Numbered from the stretch's first letter, positions 50,771 through 59,291 are shown. The stretch is 64,000 nt of DNA from Mycobacteriales bacterium (GCA_018376445.1 JAHABL010000001.1:248001-312000); one strand, 5' to 3'. The notes: generated from the sequence alone by a model not told the origin. Numbers and translations are program-made.

Positions 50771-51162
50771 TTAAAATCGACCTTCACCCCAAGCTTATCG
50801 GCGAGTTCATAACCATCAATATGCAGGCCATCATAAAGACGATCACCCATACCGATAGCATCCAGGAAAGCCTGCAAATCATCCTTAGATTTGAAGCACA
50901 ATCCAGTCCAGAAACCTGCATCGACAGCAAACTTGAACCTAGACCGCTCGGCCTTGTTCCTCTCAACAAAACCGGAATAGGCCTCACCCATCTTCTCGGC
51001 AATATCCTTCAGATCCTTTTCCAGATCACCAGACTCGCCAACACCCTCAATGGGGTTCTTGTGCGGGTTGGTGTAGGGAATCTCTGTAGAACCATTGGCA
51101 GACTTTCCTCCGCCGAAACCAGTCTTACCACTACCGAAACCCTTAGACTTGGACGAACTCAT
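50755..51162 (-). CDS. Hypothetical protein, Gly/Ser/Lys-rich N-terminus (cassette partner)
   Basis: 135 residues from the ATG at 51162 (MSSSKSKGFGSGKTGFGGG). A disordered Gly/Ser/Lys N-terminus is followed by an acidic helical segment (SGDLEKDLKDIAEKMGEAYSGFVERN) and a compact C-terminal domain (FAVDAGFWTGLCFKSKDDLQAFLDAIGMG). I recognise no family. Its start overlaps the end of the PP-loop ATPase gene by 20 bases, so the two are cotranscribed and probably coupled. The base composition is clearly more AT-rich than that of the flanking housekeeping genes, suggesting transfer. Confidence 0.8.
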   Translation of the reverse strand: MSSSKSKGFGSGKTGFGGGKSANGSTEIPYTNPHKNPIEGVGESGDLEKDLKDIAEKMGEAYSGFVERNKAERSRFKFAVDAGFWTGLCFKSKDDLQAFLDAIGMGDRLYDGLHIDGYELADKLGVKVDFKDRNR

Positions 51163-51943
51163 AGCGCATAAACTCCATTTCAACAGCGGGGAAATACTTC
51201 AATACCTGGTCATAATCATCTGGCAGCTTATCCCGCAAAGGCCTCACAAACCGGTAGTCCAAACCATCAAAAGTCCTACCGAAAAGCTCATAATCAACAG
51301 GCAGCTTCACCTTATTGATCTCAAGACAGCGCCGAATGTCCTTGATTTTCCAGTCATGAACAACATGCGCATACCGCTTAGCAAAAGCCCGCCCATTACT
51401 TCTGGCAATGGAATCAGTCCACGGTGAATGCTTCTGGATTGACACACGACGCTGGATACTATCCGCACACCGGATACCATCACACAACCACGTATCCTTC
51501 GGCAGCCCCTGCCATTCTTTGAATGCATCCCACAATTCATCATGGCCAATAACCCCCAATTCGGCAGACTGATTAATCGAAATCTGCCAGGGAGCCTGGA
51601 AAACACCACGATCCAAGTAGTACCAAAAATCGCGATGAGGAAGATTGAAAATCCGCATCTGGAAGAAATCCTCAAAATACTTCAAGGAGTCTTCCTCAAA
51701 CTTCAACCCAGGCACCCGATACAAATGCACCGGAATAACCTCAACCCCTGCTGCCAAAAGCGCAATCATCGCGCAAATAGAATCCTTACCGCGCGAAAAT
51801 GACACAATAACAGGCTTACCTGAGCTAGCAAGACGCTCTCGCATATGTATAGAAGTTTCGACAGCCCCAGACATGGGATCCTTACTCTTCTTATAGATCA
51901 GATCAGGCTCAATCCCATCAATCCGCCAACGATTACTCACCAT
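51143..51943 (-). CDS. PP-loop ATPase, PAPS-reductase-like family (phage/element type)
   Basis: 266 residues from the ATG at 51943. An ATG at 51982 is in frame but adds nothing conserved. The pyrophosphatase loop is VIVSFSRGKDSICAMIALL (S-R-G-K-D-S for the usual S-G-G-x-D-S). VEVIPVHLYRVPGL and FFQMRIFNLPHRDFWYYLD follow. Members of this fold activate a substrate with ATP, for example for sulfation, thiolation or DNA phosphorothioation, and forms of this size are common in phages and genomic islands. The partner at 50755 and the place behind a tmRNA integration site mark it as element cargo. The substrate is unknown. Confidence 0.8.
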   Translation of the reverse strand: MVSNRWRIDGIEPDLIYKKSKDPMSGAVETSIHMRERLASSGKPVIVSFSRGKDSICAMIALLAAGVEVIPVHLYRVPGLKFEEDSLKYFEDFFQMRIFNLPHRDFWYYLDRGVFQAPWQISINQSAELGVIGHDELWDAFKEWQGLPKDTWLCDGIRCADSIQRRVSIQKHSPWTDSIARSNGRAFAKRYAHVVHDWKIKDIRRCLEINKVKLPVDYELFGRTFDGLDYRFVRPLRDKLPDDYDQVLKYFPAVEMEFMRYEFVQV

Positions 51944-52260
51944 AACTTCACTATGCCACGGCAGAGAACTATTTCTTCCCAAAATGGTCGGTCTCTACTC
52001 ACAGTTGATGGATGGCTCCACTACGAGCAGTAGCAATTGAGAAAGATCAGGATCATGTCGATGATGAGTTTTAGAAACAACACGTTGACTACACGTATGA
52101 CGTGCCACCGCAACGTTCGAAACCTGTAAAAAACCTCATCGTCTAGGCCTCAACGACGACTATGAGGTATTGGCGTCTCACGCTCTATACCTCGTAGGAG
52201 GCTACCACTGGAGATTTATTTGGCTCTGGTGGTGGGATTAGCCCTGAGTATGCTCGAAGT
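51944..52260. other. Intergenic region with a hairpin between the cassette and DUF488 genes
   Basis: About 317 bases without a convincing gene. It holds a near-perfect stem (TATGAGGTAT 52161-52170 with ATACCTCGTA 52187-52196, 9 of 10 paired) that could be a terminator or an operator. No second copy of the tmRNA attachment core was found here, so the far end of the old element cannot be placed. Confidence 0.5.
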
Positions 52261-52647
52261 ATGGCTCACACAATCAAAGTTGTTCGGGTGTACGAGTGGG
52301 ATGATTCACTAGCAGGCCACAAATTCCTTGTCGATAGGTTGTGGCCGCGGGGTGTGAGTAGAGATTCTCTGGAGCCGTTCAACTGGGCGAAAGAGCTCAC
52401 ACCTTCCCCGGAATTGCGCAAATGGTTCGGGCATAGACCGGAGCGGTTCGACCGCTTCGGTCAGCTCTACTTGGAAGAATTGGAAGACAACAGCGACGCT
52501 CATGAAGCGCGGGAGAAGATTCAGACACTCCTTCGGGATGACGACGTTCTTTTGCTCTACGCAGCTAAAGACAAGGAGTGTAATCACGCGATTATTTTGA
52601 AATCGTGGTTGGACTGCGATTCCGCGTATTCGCAAAGGAGTCTATAG
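52261..52647 (+). CDS. DUF488 family protein
   Basis: 128 residues. Family blocks are clear: IKVVRVYEWDDSLAGHKFLVDRLWPRGVSRDSL, WAKELTPSPELRKWFGHRPERFDRFGQLYLEEL, and VLLLYAAKDKECNHAIILKSWL. DUF488 proteins are widespread and of unknown function. It is followed directly by a fragment of an alcohol dehydrogenase gene. Confidence 0.9.
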   Translation: MAHTIKVVRVYEWDDSLAGHKFLVDRLWPRGVSRDSLEPFNWAKELTPSPELRKWFGHRPERFDRFGQLYLEELEDNSDAHEAREKIQTLLRDDDVLLLYAAKDKECNHAIILKSWLDCDSAYSQRSL

Positions 52648-52651
52648 GACG

Positions 52652-52834
52652 GAATCGCGTCACCTTGTTATTACCGGACGTGACTTGGTGGGGACGGTAG
52701 TAGAGGTTGGGCCGGGCGTAGCGGATGTAGCCTGCGGGGACAGAGTGTGGACGAATTCCGCCGGTTTCGAGGGGCGTATGGGAGCTACTGCCGAATACGT
52801 GGGGGTGGACATGCTTACGCGTGCCGAAGGGTGA
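52652..52834 (+). pseudogene. Fragment of a zinc-type alcohol dehydrogenase (GroES-like domain)
   Basis: The frame encodes HLVITGRDLVGTVVEVGPGV, then a DVACGDRVWTNSAGFEGRMG stretch, then ATAEYVGVD, and stops. This is the G-x-D-x2-G-x-V...G-D-R-V-W segment of the medium-chain dehydrogenase GroES-like domain. The N-terminal zinc-ligand part and the whole Rossmann domain are absent, and there is no start codon. It is a short remnant between DUF488 and the protease. Confidence 0.85.
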
Positions 52835-52843
52835 GGCCCGGGG

Positions 52844-53833
52844 TTACGACCGATAGATCGTGAGACCCCACCGTTCCATCGCTGGACCAATGTCTTGGGC
52901 ACTGACGCGTGTGGCATCGGCAGGTTGGCGGTAGGAGATGATGCCGACGGCATAGAGTTCGTTGTTAATGAGGGTGTAGACGGGGCCGCCGGAGTCGCCA
53001 CTATCGACGTATCCACGGAATTGGAAGATTCCGGTTTGGTTGTAGCCAAGGTAAGCGCCACAAGATTGGCCGGTTCGGTAGCCGAGGTGGCATACGCGGG
53101 TGCGTTGTTTGTCGAGCCAGGCAGTGTTTCGCCAGCCTTTGAGAGTCTCTTTGAAAGGTGGTTTCGCGTCGACGTATTTCATGCTGTAAAGCTCAATGAG
53201 GCCATAGTCTGCGCCCCCAGCCTTAATGAAGGTGGATTCCACCATTTCTCCAATGATGGCCCGGTTGCCGGCTTGGTCGGAGATCGCGAATTGGTCGCGG
53301 ATGTTTCCGCAGTGTCCGGCGGTGAGAATGAAGCGGCGCTGTTCGCGTCCGACGATCCATCCGACGGAGCACTGCGTGCTCTGAGTGATGTTGATCATAA
53401 GTCCGCCGGGAATAACTCTGCCGGGGTAGCTAAGCCACCCCCATTCTGCACTGCTGTGGTAGATCTGGGAGTCTGATTGGCCGTCTGGGGGTGCGGGCCG
53501 AACTTGGGTGGTTGTGAGAGTTGTCGTGGTTGGCGCCAAGCTGGTGCGGGTGCGTTGGATACTCCGCGGTGTGACCTCATGGTTATCGCCGTCACGGTCC
53601 CGGTAGGAGCGTCGATAGGAGTCTCGTTCAGTGCTGCGATTCCCGTTGTATTTAGTGCTGCTGTGGTAGTCGTAGCGGTCGCTCGTGCGGGACGTGGATT
53701 GAGTAATGGTAGTAGTTTCTGTTCCGGTGGCGTCTCCGGAGGTGTAAATGGAGTTTTCACCGCACGCGCTGAGGGTGAGGAGGCTGATAGTTGCTGCGGC
53801 GGCAGTGGCGAGGAGGTGTCGGGGAGGGGTCAC
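52844..53833 (-). CDS. Chymotrypsin-like (S1) serine protease, putative lipoprotein
   Basis: 329 residues from the GTG at 53833, preceded by ggaagga. A GTG at 53848 is in frame. The signal sequence ends in the lipobox LSAC, so Cys would be lipid-anchored. A linker of about 90 residues, rich in Ser, Thr, Arg and Asp, leads to the protease domain with the triad His in LTAGHCG, Asp in GADYGLIEL and Ser in GDSGGPVY. Cysteine pairs around H and S are present. It is a surface protease of unknown target. The Arg/Asp-rich linker (SYRRSYRDRDGD) is unusual. Confidence 0.9.
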   Translation of the reverse strand: MTPPRHLLATAAAATISLLTLSACGENSIYTSGDATGTETTTITQSTSRTSDRYDYHSSTKYNGNRSTERDSYRRSYRDRDGDNHEVTPRSIQRTRTSLAPTTTTLTTTQVRPAPPDGQSDSQIYHSSAEWGWLSYPGRVIPGGLMINITQSTQCSVGWIVGREQRRFILTAGHCGNIRDQFAISDQAGNRAIIGEMVESTFIKAGGADYGLIELYSMKYVDAKPPFKETLKGWRNTAWLDKQRTRVCHLGYRTGQSCGAYLGYNQTGIFQFRGYVDSGDSGGPVYTLINNELYAVGIISYRQPADATRVSAQDIGPAMERWGLTIYRS

Positions 53834-54002
53834 GGGAGGTCCTTCCACTGAGAGGCTGCGTTTGTGACGGAGTTCACTTTTTGTAACGATCGTAGCAGTG
53901 GAATCCTTCCCAGTGGCCTGGATGAGGCCTTTATTATGGTGAAACCAGTGTGCCGCCGTTCGGGGTGCTGCGGCACGTGGCCAAGTAGCTATAGGGGGAA
54001 GG

Positions 54003-54044
54003 CTAGGCGCCGTAAAGGGTGAGTCCCCAATGCTCCAGGGCAGG
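54003..54044 (-). pseudogene. C-terminal relic of a second S1 protease copy
   Basis: The minus frame reads PALEHWGLTLYGA and a stop, against PAMERWGLTIYRS and a stop at the end of the intact protease at 52844. That is about nine of 13 residues identical in the same terminal position. Nothing else of the gene remains. It lies immediately downstream of nrdF. The 53849-54002 gap next to it shows no other feature. Confidence 0.7.
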
Positions 54045-54056
54045 GGAGAGGAGTGA

Positions 54057-55070
54057 CTAAAAGTCCCAGTCGTCGTCCTCTGTTTCTTCTGCGGTACCCA
54101 TTACGTAGGAGGAGCCGGACCCGGAAAAGAAGTCGTGGTTTTCATCTGCATTGGGACTTAGTGCAGCTAGGATGATGGGGTCGACTTTGGTTTCGGAAGC
54201 GGGGAAGAGGCCGTCGTAGCCGAGGTTGTTGAGGGCCTTGTTTGCGTTGTAGCGCAGGAATTTTTTGACGTCTGCGGTCCAGCCAATGTCGTTATAGAGA
54301 TCTTCGGTGTACTCGATTTCGTTGGTGTAGAGGTCGTTGAGGAGGTCGAAAGTGTGTGTTTTCAGCTCATCTTTTTCTGCCTGGGTGAGCTGGTCTTGGT
54401 TGCGTTGGTATTTGTAGCCGATGTAGTACCCGTGGACGGCTTCGTCGCGGATGATGAGGCGGATGACGTCTGCGGTGTTGGTGAGTTTGGAGTGGGAGGA
54501 CCAGCGCATGGGGAGGTAGAACCCGGAGTAGAAGAGAAATGATTCCAAAAGAGTGGAGGCGATCTTTTTGCGGAAGGGGTCGTCGCCTTCGTAAAAGTCA
54601 AGGATGATCTTGGCTTTTTTCTGTAGGTTGGTGTTGTCCTCGGACCATTGGAAGGCATCGTTGATCTCTTCGGTGGAGGACAGGGTCATGAAAATGGAGC
54701 TGTAGCTCTTTGCGTGCACCGATTCCATGAAGGCTATGTTGGTGTAGACCGCTTCCTCATGCGGGGTGATGGCGTCCGGGATGAGGGAGACGGCACCGAC
54801 GGTACCCTGAATGGTGTCCAGCATGGTGAGGCCAGTAAATACCCGCATGGTGGTGCGTTTTTCCATGTCGTTTAGGGTGGCCCAGCTTTGGATGTCGTTG
54901 GACAGAGGTACTTTTTCGGGCAGCCAGAAGTTTCCGGTGAGGCGATCCCAGACCTCGAGGTCTTTGTCGTCGATGAGCTGGTCCCAGTTGATGGCTGCAA
55001 CGGGGCAGGAGCGTGATTCGGGGTGAAGATGGCGGTATGCGGGAGTTGCGGCGGGGCAGTCGATACTCAT
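54057..55070 (-). CDS. nrdF: Class Ib ribonucleotide reductase beta subunit (NrdF)
   Basis: 337 residues. Metal-ligand helices are visible: EEAVYTNIAFMESVHAKSYSSIFMTL (E...H) and IIRDEAVHGYYIGYKYQ (E...H). The radical-tyrosine region and a C-terminal acidic tail (EETEDDDWDF) that docks on the alpha subunit are also present. NrdF carries a dimanganese- or diiron-tyrosyl cofactor. Its start overlaps the nrdI stop by four bases. The catalytic subunit nrdE and nrdH are not in the window. Confidence 0.96.
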   Translation of the reverse strand: MSIDCPAATPAYRHLHPESRSCPVAAINWDQLIDDKDLEVWDRLTGNFWLPEKVPLSNDIQSWATLNDMEKRTTMRVFTGLTMLDTIQGTVGAVSLIPDAITPHEEAVYTNIAFMESVHAKSYSSIFMTLSSTEEINDAFQWSEDNTNLQKKAKIILDFYEGDDPFRKKIASTLLESFLFYSGFYLPMRWSSHSKLTNTADVIRLIIRDEAVHGYYIGYKYQRNQDQLTQAEKDELKTHTFDLLNDLYTNEIEYTEDLYNDIGWTADVKKFLRYNANKALNNLGYDGLFPASETKVDPIILAALSPNADENHDFFSGSGSSYVMGTAEETEDDDWDF

Positions 55071-55522
55071 GGGTGGTTTTCTCTCGGTGAGGTGATTTGT
55101 AGGGAGGGGGTGTGGGAGGAGAAAAACTCCGTGAGGCCGTTACGAACGAGGATGACGTCTTCGTCATCTCCCATGAGTTCGAAACGGTAGAGGAAGGGTA
55201 CGTGGCATTTTGCCGCGATGAGTTCGCCAGCGGCGCCGTAGTCTGCACCAAAGTTAGTGTTGCCGCCGGCTATAACGCCACGGATGAGGGAGCGGTTGTG
55301 CGGATCGTTGAGGAACCGGATGACCTGTATGGGGACTGGGCGAGGGTCGCCTCCGTGGATACTGACACCGCCGCCATAGGTGGGACAAATGAGAACATAG
55401 GGTTCGTTGACGGTGAGCGGGCATTCTGCTTTTTTGAGGGGGATGCGTGCGGCGGGGAGGCCAAGTTTGTCAACGAAGCGGTGAGTATTTTCAGTCGCGC
55501 TGGAGAAGTAGACGACGAGCAT
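55067..55522 (-). CDS. nrdI: NrdI flavodoxin-like maturase of class Ib ribonucleotide reductase
   Basis: 151 residues. The FMN loop region LVVYFSSATENTHRFVDKLG opens the protein, followed by YVLICPTYGGG, and GVIAGGNTNFGADYGAAGELIA with the flavin-contacting glycine loop. NrdI supplies the oxidant for assembling the dimanganese cofactor of NrdF, with which it overlaps. A perfect TATAAT and a DtxR-like box lie 40-60 bases upstream. Confidence 0.95.
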   Translation of the reverse strand: MLVVYFSSATENTHRFVDKLGLPAARIPLKKAECPLTVNEPYVLICPTYGGGVSIHGGDPRPVPIQVIRFLNDPHNRSLIRGVIAGGNTNFGADYGAAGELIAAKCHVPFLYRFELMGDDEDVILVRNGLTEFFSSHTPSLQITSPRENHP

Positions 55523-55560
55523 GTGGTCTCCTCCTTCGGCGCGGTTATTCGACCGTTCTC

Positions 55561-55585
55561 ATTATACTTAGGTAAGCCTAAACAA
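55561..55585 (-). promoter_or_regulatory. nrdIF promoter -10 with DtxR-like operator
   Basis: On the minus strand TATAAT occupies 55566-55561. The adjoining 19-mer at 55567-55585 (plus strand CTTAGGTAAGCCTAAACAA) matches the DtxR/IdeR consensus at about 15 positions by hand count. The box falls in the spacer between the -10 and the expected -35, the classical place for repression. Confidence 0.6.
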
Positions 55586-56047
55586 ATTGCAGAGAAATGG
55601 GTATGGGGCACCGATATTTTCGCAGTCTTTTCTAGAACAGCACACCGCATGAGAAATGAAGCGAAAAGGCCCTCTGTATAAAACTGGGGAAGGGGAAGAG
55701 CATGAACTGGCTCCAGCTAGCAGAGACCAGGAGAACGGGCCAAGGCAGCTCGCTATGTGCGAAATTGCCAAGTTCGCAGCAATAAGAACGTAGGCTAGAA
55801 GAGTCGCCATCCCCATTGTTGTGGACATCGGCCGTCCCTCTTCCGTTCCATCTGCTAAGAAGCCGGTATGAAGGGTGTGAAAGACAAGGTGTGTTCACGG
55901 TGATAGGAATGGACGCCCGTGAACAAGACGCAACGGACACCCAACAGCATTAGTGCAAAAACAATAAGTGTATATTCATCTGTATTAGGCATGTTGGCAT
56001 TAAGAGGGAAGCCTTGGTTTCTCCTAGAAGGATGTACTAAAACCGCT
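55586..56047. other. Intergenic region between divergent nrdI and carbonic anhydrase genes
   Basis: About 460 bases, more AT-rich than the surroundings. A hairpin with eight-base arms (GTTCACGG 55893-55900, CCGTGAAC 55917-55924) is present. In-frame codons upstream of the carbonic anhydrase start (from 55919) give no recognisable protein. No other gene was seen. Confidence 0.45.
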
Positions 56048-56827
56048 ATGACCAGTGAAAACAAGGTGTGGTGCCAGCTCCTTGAGGGCAACCGGAGATT
56101 TGCCGAAGGTAAGTCTCGATTTAATGGATATTCCGTCGACTTGAGAAAAAGCCTGATAGACGAGCAACATCCGCATACGGTCATTGTGTCGTGTTCCGAC
56201 TCTCGGGTTCCTCCCGAAATTGTTTTTGACGCCCATTTAGGTGAGCTATTTAGTGTGCGTACAGCCGGACCAACACTTGACGACATGGTCTCGGCCTCCA
56301 TCGAGTTTGGGGTGGTGAAGCTGGGGATACGCCACGTTGTGGTGATGAGTCATACCAACTGTGGCGCCGTAGCAGCTGCCATGGATGCTTTGGATAGTGG
56401 GGAGACGGTGGCGGAGGAAAATATTTCTTCCACAATCGAGGGTTTGGATGCAGATGCCATCATCGGGGCAGGCGGCATGATTGTCACCGGTTCCTCCGTC
56501 ATCACAACAGAGGCGCATGGGGATGGAGAGCATCATTCCCCTTCGGGTCTGTTGGCAAAGACTGAATTTACCCGGGTGGTAGCTGAGAATCCCGAGGCGG
56601 AGTCGTACTTGCCGGGCATCGTGGCACGCGTGGCACCAATTGTTGCGGAAGCACGACACGACGGTCTGGTAGACCCGAGCGATTATTCACGTCGTAATGC
56701 CCAGTTTGTCGCCCACAAGTTGCGGGAGATGCCAGCACTGACAGGACTCTGGCAGGCGGGAGAGCTCACCATCCGGGCTGCGCTCTACCATCTGGACTCG
56801 GGGCTTGTAGAAGAGCTTGAGATGTAG
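56048..56827 (+). CDS. Beta-class carbonic anhydrase
   Basis: 259 residues from the ATG at 56048. The frame is open to 55919 without recognisable content. Zinc ligands: Cys in VIVSCSDSRVPPE with the Asp-Arg dyad, and His and Cys in VVMSHTNCGAVAAAM. An insertion of about 50 residues (GLDADAIIGAGGM...GDGEHHSPSG) separates this from the C-terminal helices VAHKLREMPALTGLWQAGELTIRAALYHLDSG. It interconverts CO2 and bicarbonate to supply carboxylases and pH control. It stands alone between nrdI and pgm. Confidence 0.92.
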   Translation: MTSENKVWCQLLEGNRRFAEGKSRFNGYSVDLRKSLIDEQHPHTVIVSCSDSRVPPEIVFDAHLGELFSVRTAGPTLDDMVSASIEFGVVKLGIRHVVVMSHTNCGAVAAAMDALDSGETVAEENISSTIEGLDADAIIGAGGMIVTGSSVITTEAHGDGEHHSPSGLLAKTEFTRVVAENPEAESYLPGIVARVAPIVAEARHDGLVDPSDYSRRNAQFVAHKLREMPALTGLWQAGELTIRAALYHLDSGLVEELEM

Positions 56828-56967
56828 ATATGCCACGTAGGGCGTAATCTCCCCGATTTTGCGTTTATAACAATGACATCCCTTCCGCGGAGGAAATTAC
56901 CCCTGCAGAATCTGCGCGGAAAGGGCACCATGGAAGAAGACACCGCCTATCGCTTACGGAGTGAGAA

Positions 56968-58662
56968 ATGCATCCTCGTGCTGGTCGTCCCGCCGACCCT
57001 AGTGACCTCATTGATGTGCAACATGTCCTCGACTGCTATTACGACATCACCCCAGATCCCGACGACCCCAATCAACAGGTCGCGTTCGGCACCTCTGGGC
57101 ATCGCGGAACCTCCGTCAACGGCTCTTTCAACGAAAACCACATCCTCGCGACCACTCAAGCCATCGTCGACTACCGACGTAAGATGGGCTACACCGGCCC
57201 GCTCTATATTGGCAAAGACACCCATTTGCTCTCCGGTCCCGCACAGGACACTGCCCTCGAAGTATTGCTTGCTAATGGGGTGACGGTGATGGTCGACGCG
57301 CGGGAACGCTTCACTCCTACCCCTGCTGTCTCCCGCGCCATCCTGCGCCACAACGCCGAGCTCCCCGGTGGCGTAACCGGTACAGCTGGTGACCGTGCCG
57401 ATGGCATCGTTGTCACTCCCTCTCACAACCCTCCTACCGACGGCGGCTTCAAATACAACCCGCCTTCCGGCGGTCCCGCAGACACTGACGCCACCTCCTG
57501 GATTGCCGACCGTGCCAACGAGTACCTACGCGCCTCCCTGAAAGGTGTGGCGCGCTGTAATCTCAACCAGCTCGGCCAACCGGGCCAACCAGCCGCGAGT
57601 CTCAAAGTGCCCTTCGACTACCTCGACATGTATGTTTGCGATCTTGGCCTCGTGCTAGATCTTGAGACCATCCGCGGAGCAGGAGTACGCATTGGAGCTG
57701 ATCCCTTAGGTGGTGCATCGGTCGACTATTGGGGAGCTATTGGGGAACAGTACGACCTCTCCTTGACCGTGGTGAACCCCAGCGTAGACCCCGCATGGTC
57801 ATTTATGACGCTGGACCATGACGGCAAGATCCGCATGGACTGCTCGTCACCCTACGCTATGGCTTCCCTCACCGCCCGCATGGAGCAGAAGGATGCCCTC
57901 GGCCGCGCCCCCTTCGACATCGCCACCGGTAATGATGCCGATGCTGACCGGCACGGTATTGTCACCTTCGATGCCGGACTGATGAATCCCAACCACTACC
58001 TGGCGACTGCCATACAATACCTCTTCGCACACCGCCCCGAGTGGGGCTCGTGTGGAGTAGGGAAGACCCTGGTGTCCTCCTCCATGATCGACCGAGTCGT
58101 GGATAGCTTAGGACGAACTCTGGTGGAAGTACCGGTGGGCTTCAAGTGGTTCGTGCCTGGCCTCTTCGACGGTTCACTGGGATTCGGCGGTGAAGAATCC
58201 GCAGGCGCATCTTTCCTCTGCAAGGACGCTTCGGTATGGTCCACCGACAAGGACGGCATCATCCTTGCTCTCCTCGCCTCTGAGATTCTTGCTGTGACCG
58301 GCAAAACCCCCAGCCAGCATTACGCCAAACTCACAGAGGAGTTTGGGGCACCCTGCTACGCCCGTATGGATGCGCCCGCCACACGGGAAGAGAAGGCGAC
58401 TCTCGCGAAACTCTCCCCAGAGCAAGTGACAGCCACTGAACTTGCTGGTGAGCCGATTGTTGCGAAGCTTACCGAAGCCCCCGGAAACGGTGCTGCTATT
58501 GGTGGCCTGAAGGTCGCCACCGAGCATGCCTGGTTTGCTGCACGCCCGTCAGGCACTGAGGACATCTATAAGATCTACGCAGAATCCTTCCTCAGCGAGG
58601 ACCATCTAGCTCAGGTACAGGAGGAAGCACAGCAGGTCGTGTCTGCGGCGCTCGGCAGCTAG
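56968..58662 (+). CDS. pgm: Phosphoglucomutase (alpha-D-glucose-phosphate specific)
   Basis: 564 residues with ggagtgagaa before the ATG. Alpha-phosphohexomutase motifs in order: VAFGTSGHRGTS, the phosphoserine loop VVTPSHNPPTDGGFKYNPP, metal loop GNDADADRHGIV, sugar-binding GFGGEESAGASF and phosphate-binding ARPSGTEDIYKIYAES. The length and the Pgm-type N-terminus (AGRPADPSDLIDV) match the glucose-1-phosphate/glucose-6-phosphate mutase that feeds glycogen, trehalose and wall sugars. Confidence 0.96.
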   Translation: MHPRAGRPADPSDLIDVQHVLDCYYDITPDPDDPNQQVAFGTSGHRGTSVNGSFNENHILATTQAIVDYRRKMGYTGPLYIGKDTHLLSGPAQDTALEVLLANGVTVMVDARERFTPTPAVSRAILRHNAELPGGVTGTAGDRADGIVVTPSHNPPTDGGFKYNPPSGGPADTDATSWIADRANEYLRASLKGVARCNLNQLGQPGQPAASLKVPFDYLDMYVCDLGLVLDLETIRGAGVRIGADPLGGASVDYWGAIGEQYDLSLTVVNPSVDPAWSFMTLDHDGKIRMDCSSPYAMASLTARMEQKDALGRAPFDIATGNDADADRHGIVTFDAGLMNPNHYLATAIQYLFAHRPEWGSCGVGKTLVSSSMIDRVVDSLGRTLVEVPVGFKWFVPGLFDGSLGFGGEESAGASFLCKDASVWSTDKDGIILALLASEILAVTGKTPSQHYAKLTEEFGAPCYARMDAPATREEKATLAKLSPEQVTATELAGEPIVAKLTEAPGNGAAIGGLKVATEHAWFAARPSGTEDIYKIYAESFLSEDHLAQVQEEAQQVVSAALGS

Positions 58663-58700
58663 AAGCGACGAATTGGCGGTTCCCCGCTAGGATAGAAGCC

Positions 58701-59246
58701 GTGACCACTGCAGAAAACGCTGCGAGCGCCCCAGAGATACAGCCCGTGGCAGACCGCGATTCGGCGGTACGCCCCTGGGTCAACTGGGTGTCGCTCCTAG
58801 CCCGCCTTGTGCTGGCGGCCATTTGGATTGTGTCAGGCTCGCTTAAAGCCAGCAACATGCTGGAGACCCGGGTAGCGGTTCGGGCCTACCAGGTGTTGCC
58901 GGACTGGGCTGCGCCAAGTGTCGCCTTCATGCTGCCAGCATTGGAGATTCTGCTAGGCATCCTCCTCCTTCTGGGCATCAAAAATCGGTGGATGGCGATA
59001 GTCTCTGCTGTTGTCTTTGCTCTGTTTATTGTGATGATCGTACAGGCATGGGCGCGAGGACTACAGATTGACTGTGGTTGCTTCGGCGGCGGCGGCTACG
59101 ACGCCTCTGCAAACAACCTCACATACCTCTCAGAAATCGCCCGTGATCTTGCCTTCATGGTGTTCGCCGTATGGTTGGCCTGCTTCCCGCACACCCCCTT
59201 GACGGTGGAACCAGGAAGCCGTGCCCCCCTCCGTCGTCGCCCCTAA
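58701..59246 (+). CDS. MauE/DoxX-like membrane protein
   Basis: 181 residues from a GTG with aggatagaagcc upstream. Four helices (LLARLVLAAIWIVSGSLKA, APSVAFMLPALEILLGILLLLG, MAIVSAVVFALFIVMIVQAWA, ARDLAFMVFAVWLACF) and a loop Cys motif IDCGCFGGGG follow the MauE pattern. MauE-type proteins pair with periplasmic thioredoxin-fold proteins in disulfide handling. The next gene, ten bases beyond the nominal gap, is just such a protein, so the two probably form a thiol-redox pair. Confidence 0.88.
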   Translation: MTTAENAASAPEIQPVADRDSAVRPWVNWVSLLARLVLAAIWIVSGSLKASNMLETRVAVRAYQVLPDWAAPSVAFMLPALEILLGILLLLGIKNRWMAIVSAVVFALFIVMIVQAWARGLQIDCGCFGGGGYDASANNLTYLSEIARDLAFMVFAVWLACFPHTPLTVEPGSRAPLRRRP

Positions 59247-59291
59247 CTCGACTGTGTGCGTGCCCACAGTTGTCCTATGAAAGGTTCCTCC

